In this document: positions 1 to 8,951 of the stretch, piece by piece
Position numbering within the stretch: position 1 is the stretch's first letter
Layout of the letters: the number at the start of each line of letters is the position of its first letter
From: Methylophilaceae bacterium
Lineage (GTDB): Bacteria; Pseudomonadota; Gammaproteobacteria; Burkholderiales; Methylophilaceae
Reading direction: 5' to 3'
Length of the DNA: 64,000 nucleotides
NCBI GenBank assembly: GCA_013141125.1
Contig: JABFRO010000001.1
Span: 62,001 to 126,000, forward strand
Notes under the pieces: model-generated
What the model saw: the letters and a program-made list of their open reading frames with translations, nothing else
Told to the model about the DNA's origin: nothing
Databases searched by the model: none
Translations under genes and position numbers: made by a program

Positions 1-449
1 TAGCTTTGATCCTTGCTGCCATCTTCGGCTTTGAGCAGTTGAAACAAGCCGTACTTTTCCCTTACTTGGGCGTAATGTCCGGTGGCAATTAAATCCGCGC
101 CCATGTGCATGGCGTGGTCTAAAAAAGCTTTGAATTTGATTTCGGAGTTGCACAGAATATCCGGGTTGGGCGTGCGCCCCGCTTGATATTCCTGCAAAAA
201 ATTAGCGAATACGGTTTCCTTATATTCCTTGCTGAAATTGACAGCTTCAATTTCAATATCAAGTTTATCGGCTACGGAGACGGCATCAATCAAATCCTGT
301 TTGGATGAGCAGTATTCGTCGGTGTCGTCACCTTCCCAGTTTTTCATGAAGAGGCCGATGACTTCATAGCCTTGTTGTTTTAATAATAAGGCGGCGACTG
401 AGGAATCAACGCCGCCGGATAGGCCGACAACTACACGTTTTTTTTGCAT
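1..449 (-). CDS. mnmA: tRNA-specific 2-thiouridylase MnmA (3' part outside window)
   Basis: This enzyme installs the 2-thio group on wobble uridine 34 of tRNA-Lys, -Glu and -Gln, using ATP and a sulfur relay. The visible N-terminal ~150 residues begin [20 protein letters not shown]. That contains the SGGVDSS pyrophosphate-binding P-loop of the PP-loop ATPases, followed by the GLFMKNWE and [11 protein letters not shown] segments typical of MnmA; the last holds the conserved nucleophilic cysteine. The frame is open to the left edge, so the gene is cut by the window and not broken. A Nudix gene follows 13 bp upstream on the same strand, the mnmA-nudJ pairing also known in E. coli. Confidence 0.95.
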   Translation of the reverse strand, partial: MQKKRVVVGLSGGVDSSVAALLLKQQGYEVIGLFMKNWEGDDTDEYCSSKQDLIDAVSVADKLDIEIEAVNFSKEYKETVFANFLQEYQAGRTPNPDILCNSEIKFKAFLDHAMHMGADLIATGHYAQVREKYGLFQLLKAEDGSKDQS

Positions 450-462
450 AAATTTATTAGGC

Positions 463-906
463 TTATAAATGGGTAATCACAGAGAGTGGAAAACGTTGAC
501 CCGCCAGATAGTCTTCCACGCAACGCAACACTTGTGGGCTGCGATGCATAGCGGCACTGGCGCGGATTTCATCCGGACTTAGCCATACGGTGCGAATGAT
601 CCCATCATCCAGCGGCTGTTCCGGTTTGTGGTTGGAAGCGCTACCGATAAATGCAAAACGCATATAAGTCAGATCCTTGTTGGGATGTCGCCATTGATAA
701 ACGCCGAGCAATGCCTCCGGCGTGAATTCATAGGCCGTTTCTTCTAGGGCTTCGCGTATGGTCGCCTGTATCAGGGTTTCTCCATCTTCCAGATGCCCGG
801 CCGGCTGGTTCAAGCGTATACCTTCTGCTGTTTCTTCTTCTACCAGTAAAAATTTACCATTTTGTTCAACAATGGCAGCGACTGTGGTGTTGGGTTTCCA
901 GATCAT
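463..906 (-). CDS. nudJ: NudJ-like Nudix hydrolase
   Basis: This is a Nudix pyrophosphohydrolase of 147 aa. NudJ of E. coli acts on nucleoside di- and triphosphates and on the thiamin precursor HMP-PP. The Nudix box spans G37 to Y59 (G37, E43, R51-E52, E55-E56), so the Mg-binding glutamates are present, but the usual glycine near its end is alanine (A58). Position beside mnmA supports NudJ over other Nudix families. No strong ribosome binding site is visible before the start, so it may be read through from an upstream transcript or weakly translated. Substrate is inferred from the family only. Confidence 0.85.
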   Translation of the reverse strand: MIWKPNTTVAAIVEQNGKFLLVEEETAEGIRLNQPAGHLEDGETLIQATIREALEETAYEFTPEALLGVYQWRHPNKDLTYMRFAFIGSASNHKPEQPLDDGIIRTVWLSPDEIRASAAMHRSPQVLRCVEDYLAGQRFPLSVITHL

Positions 907-953
907 AATTATTTTAGCAACGAAGTTAAGAACTGATTCTACAGGCTAGACGC

Positions 954-1589
954 TTAAGAAACCAGTTTGGGAAACAAGCCAGCCAAGCCGTGCGCGATAA
1001 ACTCGACTGCCATGGCGGCCAATATTAGCCCCATTAGGCGGGTCACAATGTTGATGCCGATAGTACCCAATCTACGCGCAATTCTTACTGATAATCTGAG
1101 CGTTATCCAAATGAGTAAACAAATGACGGCAACGGGTAGAGCGAGTGAAACATGCCCCAAAAAACTGCCACTTTGCTGTGCGGAAATAATCATGCTACTG
1201 ATTGCGCCGGGGCCGGCTAACAGCGGAATGCTGAGTGGTACAATGGCTATGGCTTCACGGTCTGCCACAGCGATGGCCTCTTCTTTGGTCTGGCGGGTAT
1301 CGCTCTGCTTGGCGTGCATCATGGAGATGGCAATCAGCATGAGCAAAACACCGCCGCCGACCTGAAAAGAGGGAATGCTGATACTGAAAAAATCCAGAAT
1401 GCGGTCACCCAATAGCGCGGCAGTTACCAGCACAATAAATACTGTAATAGCAACGGTTTTTGCCGTCTCCGCGCGATGCTGTTCTGTCCAGCCATCGGTG
1501 GCGCTGATGAAAATTGGCAAAGCACCGACAGGATTAACAATCGCAAACAACGCGATGCCGATTTTGAATAAATAGGTCCATTCAGTCAT
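954..1589 (-). CDS. MarC family integral membrane protein
   Basis: A 211-aa protein of the MarC/UPF0056 family, inner-membrane proteins with about six membrane segments and no firmly established function; the old link to multiple antibiotic resistance has not held up. Hydrophobic stretches are clear throughout, starting near residue 8 (IGIALFAIVNPVGALPIF), with the family's N-terminal NPVGALPIF motif and a conserved LAGPGAISSMI loop near the middle. It is a single gene, convergent with nothing and divergent from the DJ-1 gene 48 bp away. The family call is firm; a transport role is only suggested by topology. Confidence 0.88.
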   Translation of the reverse strand: MTEWTYLFKIGIALFAIVNPVGALPIFISATDGWTEQHRAETAKTVAITVFIVLVTAALLGDRILDFFSISIPSFQVGGGVLLMLIAISMMHAKQSDTRQTKEEAIAVADREAIAIVPLSIPLLAGPGAISSMIISAQQSGSFLGHVSLALPVAVICLLIWITLRLSVRIARRLGTIGINIVTRLMGLILAAMAVEFIAHGLAGLFPKLVS

Positions 1590-1637
1590 GATTTTGGTTT
1601 GATGTGCCTAATGTAATGATTAATTTAGGAGTAAAAA

Positions 1638-2195
1638 ATGAGTAAGGTGTTAATTCCATTAGCCCAGGGCTGCGAAGAGCTGGAAGCCGTTACCGTGGCC
1701 GACATCTTACGCCGTGCCGGTGTGGATGTCTTGCTGGCGGGTTTAAATAGCGGGGGGGTACGTTGCAGCCGTGGCGTTGTGTTGCTGCCGGATATATTGT
1801 TGGACGATGTGTTGGCACAAACTTTTGATATGGTGGTTTTACCTGGCGGTATGCCGGGTTCCGAGCATTTGAAAAATGATCTGCGGGTGCAGGATATACT
1901 GAAAAAAACCGCGGCGCAGGGTGGTTATATAGCGGCCATCTGCGCCGCGCCCATGGCGTTACATGCGGCTGGTTTGTTGCAAGGTAAAGCCGTTACCAGC
2001 TTTCCCGGTGTTTTGGATTTATTACCCGGTAGTCATCGTTACAGCCATGAAGCGGTTGTTGTCGATGGCCGGATAGTCACTTCGCGTGGCCCGGGTACGG
2101 CGATGGATTTTGCGCTAACTCTGGTCGAATTGCTATGTGGAAAACACCAGCGTGACGAAGTTGAAGCAGAATTGCAGCGGCCAGCACGGGTATGA
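1638..2195 (+). CDS. DJ-1/PfpI family protein (YajL-like)
   Basis: A 185-aa member of the DJ-1/ThiJ superfamily. The conserved nucleophilic cysteine is C102 in the motif AAICAAP at the nucleophile elbow, with an acidic partner at E14/E15 in the GCEELE motif, both as in YajL and human DJ-1. Members are proposed to be oxidative-stress chaperones and glyoxalase/deglycase enzymes; which activity applies here cannot be told. The start is preceded by a good site (TAGGAG, 6-7 bp spacing). It overlaps the following maf gene by 4 bp, so the two are probably co-translated. Confidence 0.9.
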   Translation: MSKVLIPLAQGCEELEAVTVADILRRAGVDVLLAGLNSGGVRCSRGVVLLPDILLDDVLAQTFDMVVLPGGMPGSEHLKNDLRVQDILKKTAAQGGYIAAICAAPMALHAAGLLQGKAVTSFPGVLDLLPGSHRYSHEAVVVDGRIVTSRGPGTAMDFALTLVELLCGKHQRDEVEAELQRPARV

Positions 2196-2791
2196 CTCAG
2201 CCTGTCAATCCAAAAATTTATTTGGCTTCGCGCTCACCACGCCGGGCGAAATTGTTGCAGCAAATCGGCGTAAATTTTGCAGTGCTGCCTTCGGATATTG
2301 ATGAATCCGTACTGCCCAACGAGCAGCCGCAAGCCTATGTGCTGCGGTTGGCTCACGCAAAAGCACAGGCTTGTCAGCATTATTTGCAGGCTTCCGCTTT
2401 ACCGCAATTACCTATTCTGGCGGCAGATACTACCGTTAGCCTAGATGGCCAGATTTTAGGCAAGCCGGAAACAGTAGAGGAGGCGCGTTCCATGTTAAGT
2501 CAGATGTCAGGGCGTTGGCATGAAGTGCACACCGGTTTGGCGCTAGCGACAGAGCATGGCATAACGACGGCGCTTTCCAGTACCAGGGTGGAAATGGCAG
2601 AGTTGTCTGAAGCGGAAATATCGGCTTACATTGCTTCGGGTGAACCGTTTGATAAAGCGGGTGCTTATGGCATACAAGGCTTGGCGGGTGTTTTTATTCG
2701 GCGCATTGAGGGCAGTTATTCCGGCGTGATGGGTTTGCCAATTTACGAAACGGCAGCTTTGCTCAAACAAGCTGGAATTCAGGTGCTCTGA
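2192..2791 (+). CDS. maf: Maf-like nucleotide pyrophosphatase
   Basis: A 199-aa Maf/Ham1-fold nucleoside triphosphate pyrophosphatase, thought to remove dTTP, UTP or modified nucleotides; Maf proteins have been tied to septum formation and housecleaning of the nucleotide pool. The N-terminal motif LASRSPRRAKLL is the Maf signature, and ADTTVSLDGQILGKP carries the catalytic aspartate region. The S-R-S-P-R-R form resembles the YhdE (dTTP/UTP) branch more than YceF. The start ATG lies within the end of the DJ-1 gene (ATGA overlap). Confidence 0.92.
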   Translation: MTQPVNPKIYLASRSPRRAKLLQQIGVNFAVLPSDIDESVLPNEQPQAYVLRLAHAKAQACQHYLQASALPQLPILAADTTVSLDGQILGKPETVEEARSMLSQMSGRWHEVHTGLALATEHGITTALSSTRVEMAELSEAEISAYIASGEPFDKAGAYGIQGLAGVFIRRIEGSYSGVMGLPIYETAALLKQAGIQVL

Positions 2792-2836
2792 TAAAAATAC
2801 CGTGTACAAATAAAGCTTAATGAAAAAAGTGAAAAT

Positions 2837-4288
2837 ATGAGCGAAGAAATACTAATTAACGTTACCCCACAGGAAACCCGCGTTGCCATTATGGCGCAGG
2901 GTGCATTGCAAGAACTGCACATTGAGCGTAGCACTTCACTTGGCTTGGTGAGCAATATTTATCGGGGCGATGTGTGCCGTGTATTACCTGGTATGCAATC
3001 AGCTTTTGTTGAAATTGGCCTGCAGCGTGCGGCATTTTTACATGCAACAGACATATTGGAATGCAGTAGCGCAGAGACAGAAAGAACGATTCAAGAGGTG
3101 TTGCATGAAGGCCAGCCACTAATCGTCCAAGTGGTTAAGGAGCCGTTGGGTACCAAAGGGGCAAGGCTGACGACGCAAATCAGTATTGCCGGGCGGTTTT
3201 TGGTGTTTTTACCCGAGCAGCAGCATATAGGGGTATCGCAACGCATAGAAGACGAAGCTGAACGTGAGGCATTGCGCGACAGGCTCAGCAAACTTTTGCC
3301 GGAAGATAGAAAGGGCGGCTATATTATTCGCACTCAAGCTGAAACAGCGACAGATGAGGAATTGTTGGCCGATGTCGATTATCTGCAAAAAGTATGGCGT
3401 AACATTCAAACTTCTAGCAAAAGTGCGGCCAATCGTTCATTAGTATTTCAAGAGCTGGATTTACCCATGCGTGTTTTGCGCGATGTGGTTAATAAAGATA
3501 CTGAATGCATACGCGTCGATTCGCGTGAAACTTATGTGAAATTACGCGAGTTTTCAGCGCTTTATGTGCAAGGTGCCGTGTCCAAATTGGAGCATTATCA
3601 AGGCGAGCGGCCATTATTTGATGTGTATAACGTCGAGAATGAAATCAAAAAAGCTTTGTCGCGCAAGGTGGAGCTGAAATCTGGTGGTTATTTGATTTTC
3701 GATCAGACCGAAGCGCTGACTACAGTAGATGTCAACACGGGCAGTTTTGTTAGTGGACGTAGCTTGTCGGATACTATTTTCAAAACCAATTTGGAAGCTT
3801 CGCAGTCCATTGCACGCCAGTTAAGACTGCGCAATCTGGGCGGTATTATCATTATTGATTTTATTGATATGGATGAAGATGCGCAACGCGCAGCCGTGCT
3901 GGAAGAGCTGCAAAAAGCGGTAGCCAAAGACCGTACACGCACCGGTATTCATGGATTTTCCACACTGGGGCTTGTGGAAATGACGCGTAAACGTACGCGT
4001 GAAAGTCTGGCGCATATTCTGTGTGAGCCTTGTCCGGTGTGTCAGGGAAGGGGGGAGCTGAAAACTGCGCAAACAGTGTGTTATGAGATTTTGCGTGAGT
4101 TATTGCGCCATGCCAGACAATTTAGCGCGCGTGAGTTTCGCGTGTTGGCTTCGCCCAAGGTGATTGAGTTGCTTAACGATGAAGAATCGCAGAGTCTGGC
4201 TAATTTATCCGATTTTATTGGCAAGCCCGTCTCACTCCAGCCGGAAGCACAATATTCGCAGGAAGCATTTGATATTGTGCTGATGTAA
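2837..4288 (+). CDS. rng: Ribonuclease G
   Basis: RNase G (483 aa) is an endoribonuclease of the RNase E/G family that matures the 5' end of 16S rRNA and cleaves some mRNAs. An N-terminal S1-type RNA-binding region covers about residues 35-125. The catalytic segment IIIIDFIDMDED near residue 340 holds the metal-binding aspartates, and the CPVCQGRG motif near residue 400 is the zinc-link used for dimerisation. It ends soon after, without the long RNA-degradosome tail of RNase E, which fixes the call to RNase G. It follows maf, a linkage common in proteobacteria. It converges on smpB with 5 bp between the genes. Confidence 0.96.
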   Translation: MSEEILINVTPQETRVAIMAQGALQELHIERSTSLGLVSNIYRGDVCRVLPGMQSAFVEIGLQRAAFLHATDILECSSAETERTIQEVLHEGQPLIVQVVKEPLGTKGARLTTQISIAGRFLVFLPEQQHIGVSQRIEDEAEREALRDRLSKLLPEDRKGGYIIRTQAETATDEELLADVDYLQKVWRNIQTSSKSAANRSLVFQELDLPMRVLRDVVNKDTECIRVDSRETYVKLREFSALYVQGAVSKLEHYQGERPLFDVYNVENEIKKALSRKVELKSGGYLIFDQTEALTTVDVNTGSFVSGRSLSDTIFKTNLEASQSIARQLRLRNLGGIIIIDFIDMDEDAQRAAVLEELQKAVAKDRTRTGIHGFSTLGLVEMTRKRTRESLAHILCEPCPVCQGRGELKTAQTVCYEILRELLRHARQFSAREFRVLASPKVIELLNDEESQSLANLSDFIGKPVSLQPEAQYSQEAFDIVLM

Positions 4289-4293
4289 GTCTT

Positions 4294-4743
4294 TTATTTA
4301 TTGGCGGCGCGAATAATACGTCCTTTTTCACGCTGCCAATCCCTATCTTTCTCAGTGGCGCGCTTGTCGTATTGTTTTTTTCCTTTTGCCAGTCCGATCT
4401 GGATTTTTATGCGACCACGCGTGTAGTGCATATCCAGCGGTACCAAGGTGTAGCCAGCAATCTGCACTTTACCAATGAGTTTGGCGATTTCTTCCGCGTG
4501 TAGCAATAATTTGCGTGTTCTTATCGCATCAGGCCGCACATGGGTGGAGGCCGAGCCTAGCGGAGTGACATGGCAGCCAATCAAATAGATTTCACCGTGC
4601 TGAATAACGACGTAAGCTTCTTTCAGATTAATGCGATTATCGCGTATGGCTTTTACTTCCCAACCTTCTAGTACGATTCCCGCTTCGCACTTATCTTCGA
4701 TAAAGTAATCATGAAAAGCTTTTTTGTTTTGGGCGATGCTCAT
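4294..4743 (-). CDS. smpB: SsrA-binding protein SmpB
   Basis: SmpB (149 aa) binds tmRNA and carries it into stalled ribosomes for trans-translation. The N-terminal half ([26 protein letters not shown]) is the family hallmark, and the lysine/arginine-rich tail [14 protein letters not shown] is the segment that enters the mRNA channel. No ssrA gene was recognised in the window. It is divergent from ratA with 46 bp between starts, an arrangement frequent in beta- and gammaproteobacteria. Confidence 0.97.
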   Translation of the reverse strand: MSIAQNKKAFHDYFIEDKCEAGIVLEGWEVKAIRDNRINLKEAYVVIQHGEIYLIGCHVTPLGSASTHVRPDAIRTRKLLLHAEEIAKLIGKVQIAGYTLVPLDMHYTRGRIKIQIGLAKGKKQYDKRATEKDRDWQREKGRIIRAANK

Positions 4744-4789
4744 GGCGTGTGTTATAGACTAAAATTAGCATTTTACTCTAGTTAAACTA

Positions 4790-5218
4790 ATGGCACAGGT
4801 TGAAAAAACAGTTCTTGTGGGCTATTCCGCCGAGCAGATGTTTGCCTTGGTGGAAGATGTGGAGCGCTATCCTGAATTCTTGCCCTGGTGTGACGGCACG
4901 CATGTTGTAAGGCATGGAGATTCGCGTACCACAGCGACGCTGCATATCAATTACCATCACATCAAGCAAAGCTTCACCACAGAAAATCATAAGATCTATC
5001 CAAGTTTGATGGAAATTAAATTAAAAGATGGACCATTTAAACAGCTTGAAGGTGTTTGGCATTTTATCGCATTGTCTGATGAGGCCTGTAAAATTGAATT
5101 TAAATTGAGTTATGAGTTTTCAAATGGAATTTTGGAAAAATTAATAGCACCAGTATTCAGCCATATCAGCAATACTATGGTTGATGCTTTTGTTGAGCGT
5201 GCAGAAAAAATACTGTAA
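4790..5218 (+). CDS. ratA: RatA / Coq10-like START-domain protein
   Basis: A 142-aa polyketide-cyclase/START fold protein. E. coli RatA was described as a toxin blocking 70S formation, while the family also resembles Coq10, a ubiquinone-binding factor for respiration; the second role is better supported across bacteria. Recognisable motifs are the N-terminal VGYSAEQMFALVEDVERYPEFLPWC and a C-terminal amphipathic helix ending VDAFVERAEK. It is followed by rnfH 16 bp downstream and divergent from smpB, the standard order. Confidence 0.93.
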   Translation: MAQVEKTVLVGYSAEQMFALVEDVERYPEFLPWCDGTHVVRHGDSRTTATLHINYHHIKQSFTTENHKIYPSLMEIKLKDGPFKQLEGVWHFIALSDEACKIEFKLSYEFSNGILEKLIAPVFSHISNTMVDAFVERAEKIL

Positions 5219-5234
5219 TTAGAAAGGGTTATAA

Positions 5235-5561
5235 ATGAGTCATGAAGTTATGGTGGAGGTTGCCTACGCTTTGCCCAAGCAACAGCTTATTATTCCGGTT
5301 AAATTGTGCGAAGGTAGCACCGCAGAGGCCGCCATAATTGCTTCAGGTATCCTGGAAAAATTTCCTGAAATCAATCTGACCACAAATAAAATCGGAATTT
5401 TCGGAAAGCTAAGTAAACTGGATGTCATATTGCGTGATCTTGATCGGGTAGAGATTTATCGTCCTCTGATTGCAGACCCGAAGGCGGTAAGAAAGCAGCG
5501 CGCAGCGGATGGTAAGGTAATGAAAAAAGGTGGCGGGGATGTTGCGCAAGAAGTGGCCTAG
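5235..5561 (+). CDS. rnfH: RnfH family protein (RatB)
   Basis: A 108-aa member of the UPF0125/RnfH family with a ubiquitin-like beta-grasp fold. The segment VEIYRPLIADPKAVRKQRA near residues 75-93 is the conserved end of the fold. Its role is unknown; the name comes from linkage to rnf genes in some bacteria. It has a ribosome binding site (AGAAAGGG) and sits in an operon with ratA. About 290 bp of AT-rich DNA with no recognisable gene follows. Confidence 0.9.
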   Translation: MSHEVMVEVAYALPKQQLIIPVKLCEGSTAEAAIIASGILEKFPEINLTTNKIGIFGKLSKLDVILRDLDRVEIYRPLIADPKAVRKQRAADGKVMKKGGGDVAQEVA

Positions 5562-5853
5562 TGTGAAATATTTACTTATTTAAAGTGTCAGCTTTCTTTA
5601 CACTTGGTCTGGAATTCCATTGACTGTAGTTCATCTGAAAATATTTAACCGTATTAGATGAAAAAAAAGAATGAGTTTATTTTTTAGTTAACACTAATTC
5701 AAAACACATAACTTATTGATTATATTATATTTTAAAATTGATGCGGCAGAGTTTCAAATATAGCTATACAAAAATAAGCTTGATAAAATACCACCATAAA
5801 TTTTATGGCATGAAATTTGCTTTGTTACAATTAAAATTCACAAAGGTGTGTAA

Positions 5854-6819
5854 ATGATATTTTTGCAGAAATCTGTACTTGCTCTGATGATTTCAGGCGT
5901 AATTAATGTGGCTACTGCTGCTGATGATTTAAGCTTGTCACCACAGTTGTCGTCAAAAAATCAGTCCCTTGAGTTGTTGTCAGAAAAAAACGCGGAATCA
6001 AGTAGTACCCCTCTCGAACTTATCGCATTGGCTGTTAAATACGAGCATGCTGAAGGTCGGCCGCGCGATTACGAAAAAGCGGTTAATTTGTATTGTCGTG
6101 CAGCAAAAGTTGGCAATGCTGATGCTCAATATGCACTTGGCTGGATGTATGCCAACGGTCGTGGAGTAGGGCGTAATGATAGCGTAGCTGCACAGCTTTT
6201 TACGTTAGCTGGTGAGCAAGGGCATCAGTATGCCAAAGAGATGTTACGCTTTACCCATGCTTCAGCTATTCCAGCGTCTTTGCCGACTTGCATGTTGCCG
6301 GAAAAAATAGCCGATATTACAAAGCTGAATCAAACAGATGAAGAACGCAAATTGGCTGAGATAGACTTGGCTGCCACTAAGGAGCCACTTTATCTGAAGG
6401 GTCCTATTTTTAATTTAGTGCAAAAACTGGCACCTATTTACGAAATTGACCCTGGACTAGCTCTTGCGGTTATTTCTGTAGAATCTGGCTTCAATGTCAA
6501 TGCAAAATCACCCAGAAATGCGCAAGGTTTAATGCAACTTATACCAGAAACAGCTCAGCGCTTCAAAGTTAAAAATGCGTTTGATGCGGCGGACAATATC
6601 AAAGGTGGTTTGGCTTATTTGCAATGGTTACTTACCTTTTTTAAGGGTAATGTCTCTTTAGTTGCAGCCGCCTATAACGCTGGGGAAGGTGCTGTACAAA
6701 AGTATCGCGGTATTCCACCATATCCTGAAACCAAAGATTACGTGCGTAAAATCACGCGCTTATATCAAAAAGCTACGCATCCTTATAAAGCGGGGCAGGC
6801 GAATGCGCTGGCATTTTAG
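5854..6819 (+). CDS. Sel1-repeat lytic transglycosylase
   Basis: A 321-aa exported murein hydrolase. Residues 1-22 form a signal peptide ending around ATAADD. About residues 55-130 contain Sel1-like repeats (YALGWMYANGRGVG), which usually mediate protein contacts. The C-terminal half is a soluble-lytic-transglycosylase domain with catalytic glutamate E210 in ISVESGF, followed by SPRNAQGLMQL and AAYNAGEGAV, all standard for the family. It cleaves the glycan backbone with formation of 1,6-anhydro muropeptides. It stands alone, ended by a shared bidirectional terminator. Confidence 0.92.
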   Translation: MIFLQKSVLALMISGVINVATAADDLSLSPQLSSKNQSLELLSEKNAESSSTPLELIALAVKYEHAEGRPRDYEKAVNLYCRAAKVGNADAQYALGWMYANGRGVGRNDSVAAQLFTLAGEQGHQYAKEMLRFTHASAIPASLPTCMLPEKIADITKLNQTDEERKLAEIDLAATKEPLYLKGPIFNLVQKLAPIYEIDPGLALAVISVESGFNVNAKSPRNAQGLMQLIPETAQRFKVKNAFDAADNIKGGLAYLQWLLTFFKGNVSLVAAAYNAGEGAVQKYRGIPPYPETKDYVRKITRLYQKATHPYKAGQANALAF

Positions 6820-6850
6820 TAGGCAATAACTTGAGTAATGGGTGTTGTAA

Positions 6851-6881
6851 CAATAAAAAAGGGCATAGCCCTTTTTTATTG
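6851..6881. terminator. Bidirectional rho-independent terminator
   Basis: A perfect hairpin with 14-bp arms around a 3-nt loop. The arms begin CAATAAAAAAGGGC, so the GGGC stem is followed by a U-run in either direction. It lies between the transglycosylase gene (plus strand) and erpA (minus strand) and probably serves both. Confidence 0.9.
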
Positions 6882-6898
6882 TTTATTGCTTTAACAGT

Positions 6899-7249
6899 TT
6901 ATGCGGAAAAAGAAGAACCACAGCCGCAAGTTGTAGTTGCATTCGGGTTGCGAATCACAAACTGTGAACCTTGTAAGCTGTCCTGGTAATCAATTTCAGC
7001 ACCCATCAAATATTGCAGGCTCATGGGATCAATCAGTAAGGTAACGCTATCACGATGCACTTGCGTATCGTCATCATTTACGGTTTCTTCAAAAGTAAAA
7101 CCGTATTGAAAACCTGAACAGCCACCACCACTCACAAACACGCGCAACTTAAGATCAGGAGAACCTTCCTCATCAATGAGCTCTTTCACTTTTCTGGCCG
7201 CATTGTCTGTAAAAACTAATGGGCTAGGTATTTCAGTAACAGCATTCAT
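6899..7249 (-). CDS. erpA: Iron-sulfur insertion protein ErpA
   Basis: An A-type Fe-S carrier (116 aa) that delivers clusters to essential apo-proteins, for instance in isoprenoid synthesis. The three conserved cysteines are present: one in [12 protein letters not shown] and two in the C-terminal CGCGSSF motif. A GTG three codons earlier is possible, but the Shine-Dalgarno TAGGAG touches that GTG, whereas it lies 8 bp before the ATG at 7249, so the ATG is preferred. The gene is monocistronic by spacing. Confidence 0.94.
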   Translation of the reverse strand: MNAVTEIPSPLVFTDNAARKVKELIDEEGSPDLKLRVFVSGGGCSGFQYGFTFEETVNDDDTQVHRDSVTLLIDPMSLQYLMGAEIDYQDSLQGSQFVIRNPNATTTCGCGSSFSA

Positions 7250-7451
7250 ATTTATCACTCCTAAAATTCAAAACCGAAAATTATTATCCTGCGCTTCTAG
7301 TACATGGTCAATCAATATCATTTAATTTGATAAGACTCATATTGTCAAGTGTAGTTCCATTTGCCTAGCGTAGTTCAACGGATAAATCTAGCCACTTCAG
7401 ATATGAATCCGCCATGAAATATAACAGTGATTAAAACATGATAAAAATTTA

Positions 7452-8504
7452 TCAAGGTAATAATGGCACAATTTCCAAGCCGATATGTTCGGCTAAACCA
7501 AACATGATGTTCATATTTTGCACGGCTTGACCTGCCGCGCCTTTGACCAGATTATCAATTACCGATAACACCACTACCGTATCGCTACCTTGAGGGCGGT
7601 GTACGGCGATACGGCACTGATTGGAGCCGCGCACTGAGCGTGTTTCAGGGTGTGTGCCAGGTGGTAGCACATCCACAAAACGTTCTTGCGCGTAGCGCTG
7701 CTCAAACAGTTGTTGCAAATCAACTTCTTTATTTAACCTGGCATATAGTGTGGCATGTATACCGCGTATCAACGGCGTTAAATGTGGAACGAAAGTCAGC
7801 CCGACAGTTTTTTTAGCTATCAAGGCAAGGCCTTGACGGATTTCCGGTAAATGCCGATGCCCAGCCACACCATAAGCTTTGAAATTATCACCAGCTTCAG
7901 CAAATAAACTATGTACCTCTGCCTTGCGTCCCGCACCGCTCACGCCTGATTTAGTATCTGCAATCAGATTGTTGACATCGACCACACCCGCTTCCAATAA
8001 GGGCATAAATCCCAGTTGTACTGCTGTTGGATAACAACCAGGATTTGCCACTAGTTGCGCTTTTACAATTTGCTCCCGATTGAATTCAGGCAAGCCATAG
8101 ATCGCTTGCGCTACCAGATCGGGGCAAGCGTGGCTCATGCCGTACCATTTTTCCCATTCTGTAATATCGCGTATACGGAAATCAGCAGCCAAGTCGATTA
8201 CACGCACTCCTTGCGCCAATAAATCACGCGCTTGATTCATGGCAATACCGTTGGGCGTGGCAAAAAACACTACATCACAAGCGTGCAAATCGACTTGTGC
8301 TTGAGTCGTAGTGGGGTCTGTAAATGCAAGCTGGATATAGCCGCGTAAACTGGGAAACATTTCTGCCACGGGCAAACCAGCTTCACCACGCGATGTAATC
8401 ACGCTTAATTCTGCATTCGGATGCATGGCTAACAAGCGCAACAATTCAACGCCGGTATAGCCTGTGCCGCCAATAATACCTATTTTAATTTTATTTTTAT
8501 TCAT
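7452..8504 (-). CDS. argC: N-acetyl-gamma-glutamyl-phosphate reductase
   Basis: ArgC (350 aa) makes N-acetylglutamate semialdehyde from the acyl phosphate with NADPH, the third step of arginine synthesis. The N-terminal Rossmann motif [14 protein letters not shown] and the catalytic cysteine segment [10 protein letters not shown] are both present, followed by [10 protein letters not shown]. Length matches the long ArgC type found with argJ/argB-based pathways. No other arg gene is adjacent. Confidence 0.96.
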   Translation of the reverse strand: MNKNKIKIGIIGGTGYTGVELLRLLAMHPNAELSVITSRGEAGLPVAEMFPSLRGYIQLAFTDPTTTQAQVDLHACDVVFFATPNGIAMNQARDLLAQGVRVIDLAADFRIRDITEWEKWYGMSHACPDLVAQAIYGLPEFNREQIVKAQLVANPGCYPTAVQLGFMPLLEAGVVDVNNLIADTKSGVSGAGRKAEVHSLFAEAGDNFKAYGVAGHRHLPEIRQGLALIAKKTVGLTFVPHLTPLIRGIHATLYARLNKEVDLQQLFEQRYAQERFVDVLPPGTHPETRSVRGSNQCRIAVHRPQGSDTVVVLSVIDNLVKGAAGQAVQNMNIMFGLAEHIGLEIVPLLP

Positions 8505-8874
8505 ATAATCATGTGGTTATTTATTAAATTTCATCTTTGCAGGATGGGCGGTTTTACTAAATGAAGCCGGTGATTCCGCGTAAGCATTGGCTTGTCAGTG
8601 CCAAGTGGTTTTGAGCTTGAGCGGTTTGGGATCAAGGGAAAGTCATTAATTGTAAGCGTATAAGTTTAGCATTCCAGCCAACAACATTTGCGAGTTTTAT
8701 AAACTCAATACCTAGTAAGCCTGTTGGACTTAAAGGAAATCGGTTGTAAATTCGCCTGTACGGTTCATATTTCCCCGTTTTTTGGTCAATAGAACAATTA
8801 TAGATCTGCAAAATTGGCTAAATCTGCTCTCATACAGCCAAATTCTCGCTAAGATTCTTTAAGACCGACAGGCG
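8505..8874. other. Intergenic stretch between argC and the fdh terminator
   Basis: About 370 bp with no plausible coding frame, no tRNA and no recognisable riboswitch. It presumably contains the argC promoter on the minus strand, but no consensus -35/-10 pair stood out. Confidence 0.6.
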
Positions 8875-8935
8875 GCTAGCCCGGATATAAAAACACCTCG
8901 CGAAAATAGCGAGGTGTTTTTATATCCGGGCTAGC
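8875..8935 (-). terminator. Long perfect palindrome ending the formate dehydrogenase operon
   Basis: Arms of 27 nt (8875-8901 and 8909-8935) are exact reverse complements around a 7-nt loop (GAAAATA). The core ACACCTCGC stem is followed on both strands by a run of five T, so it can end transcription in either direction. It lies 16 bp beyond the last gene of the formate dehydrogenase operon, whose terminator it most likely is. Confidence 0.85.
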
Positions 8936-8951
8936 AAGTCACCGATAATTG

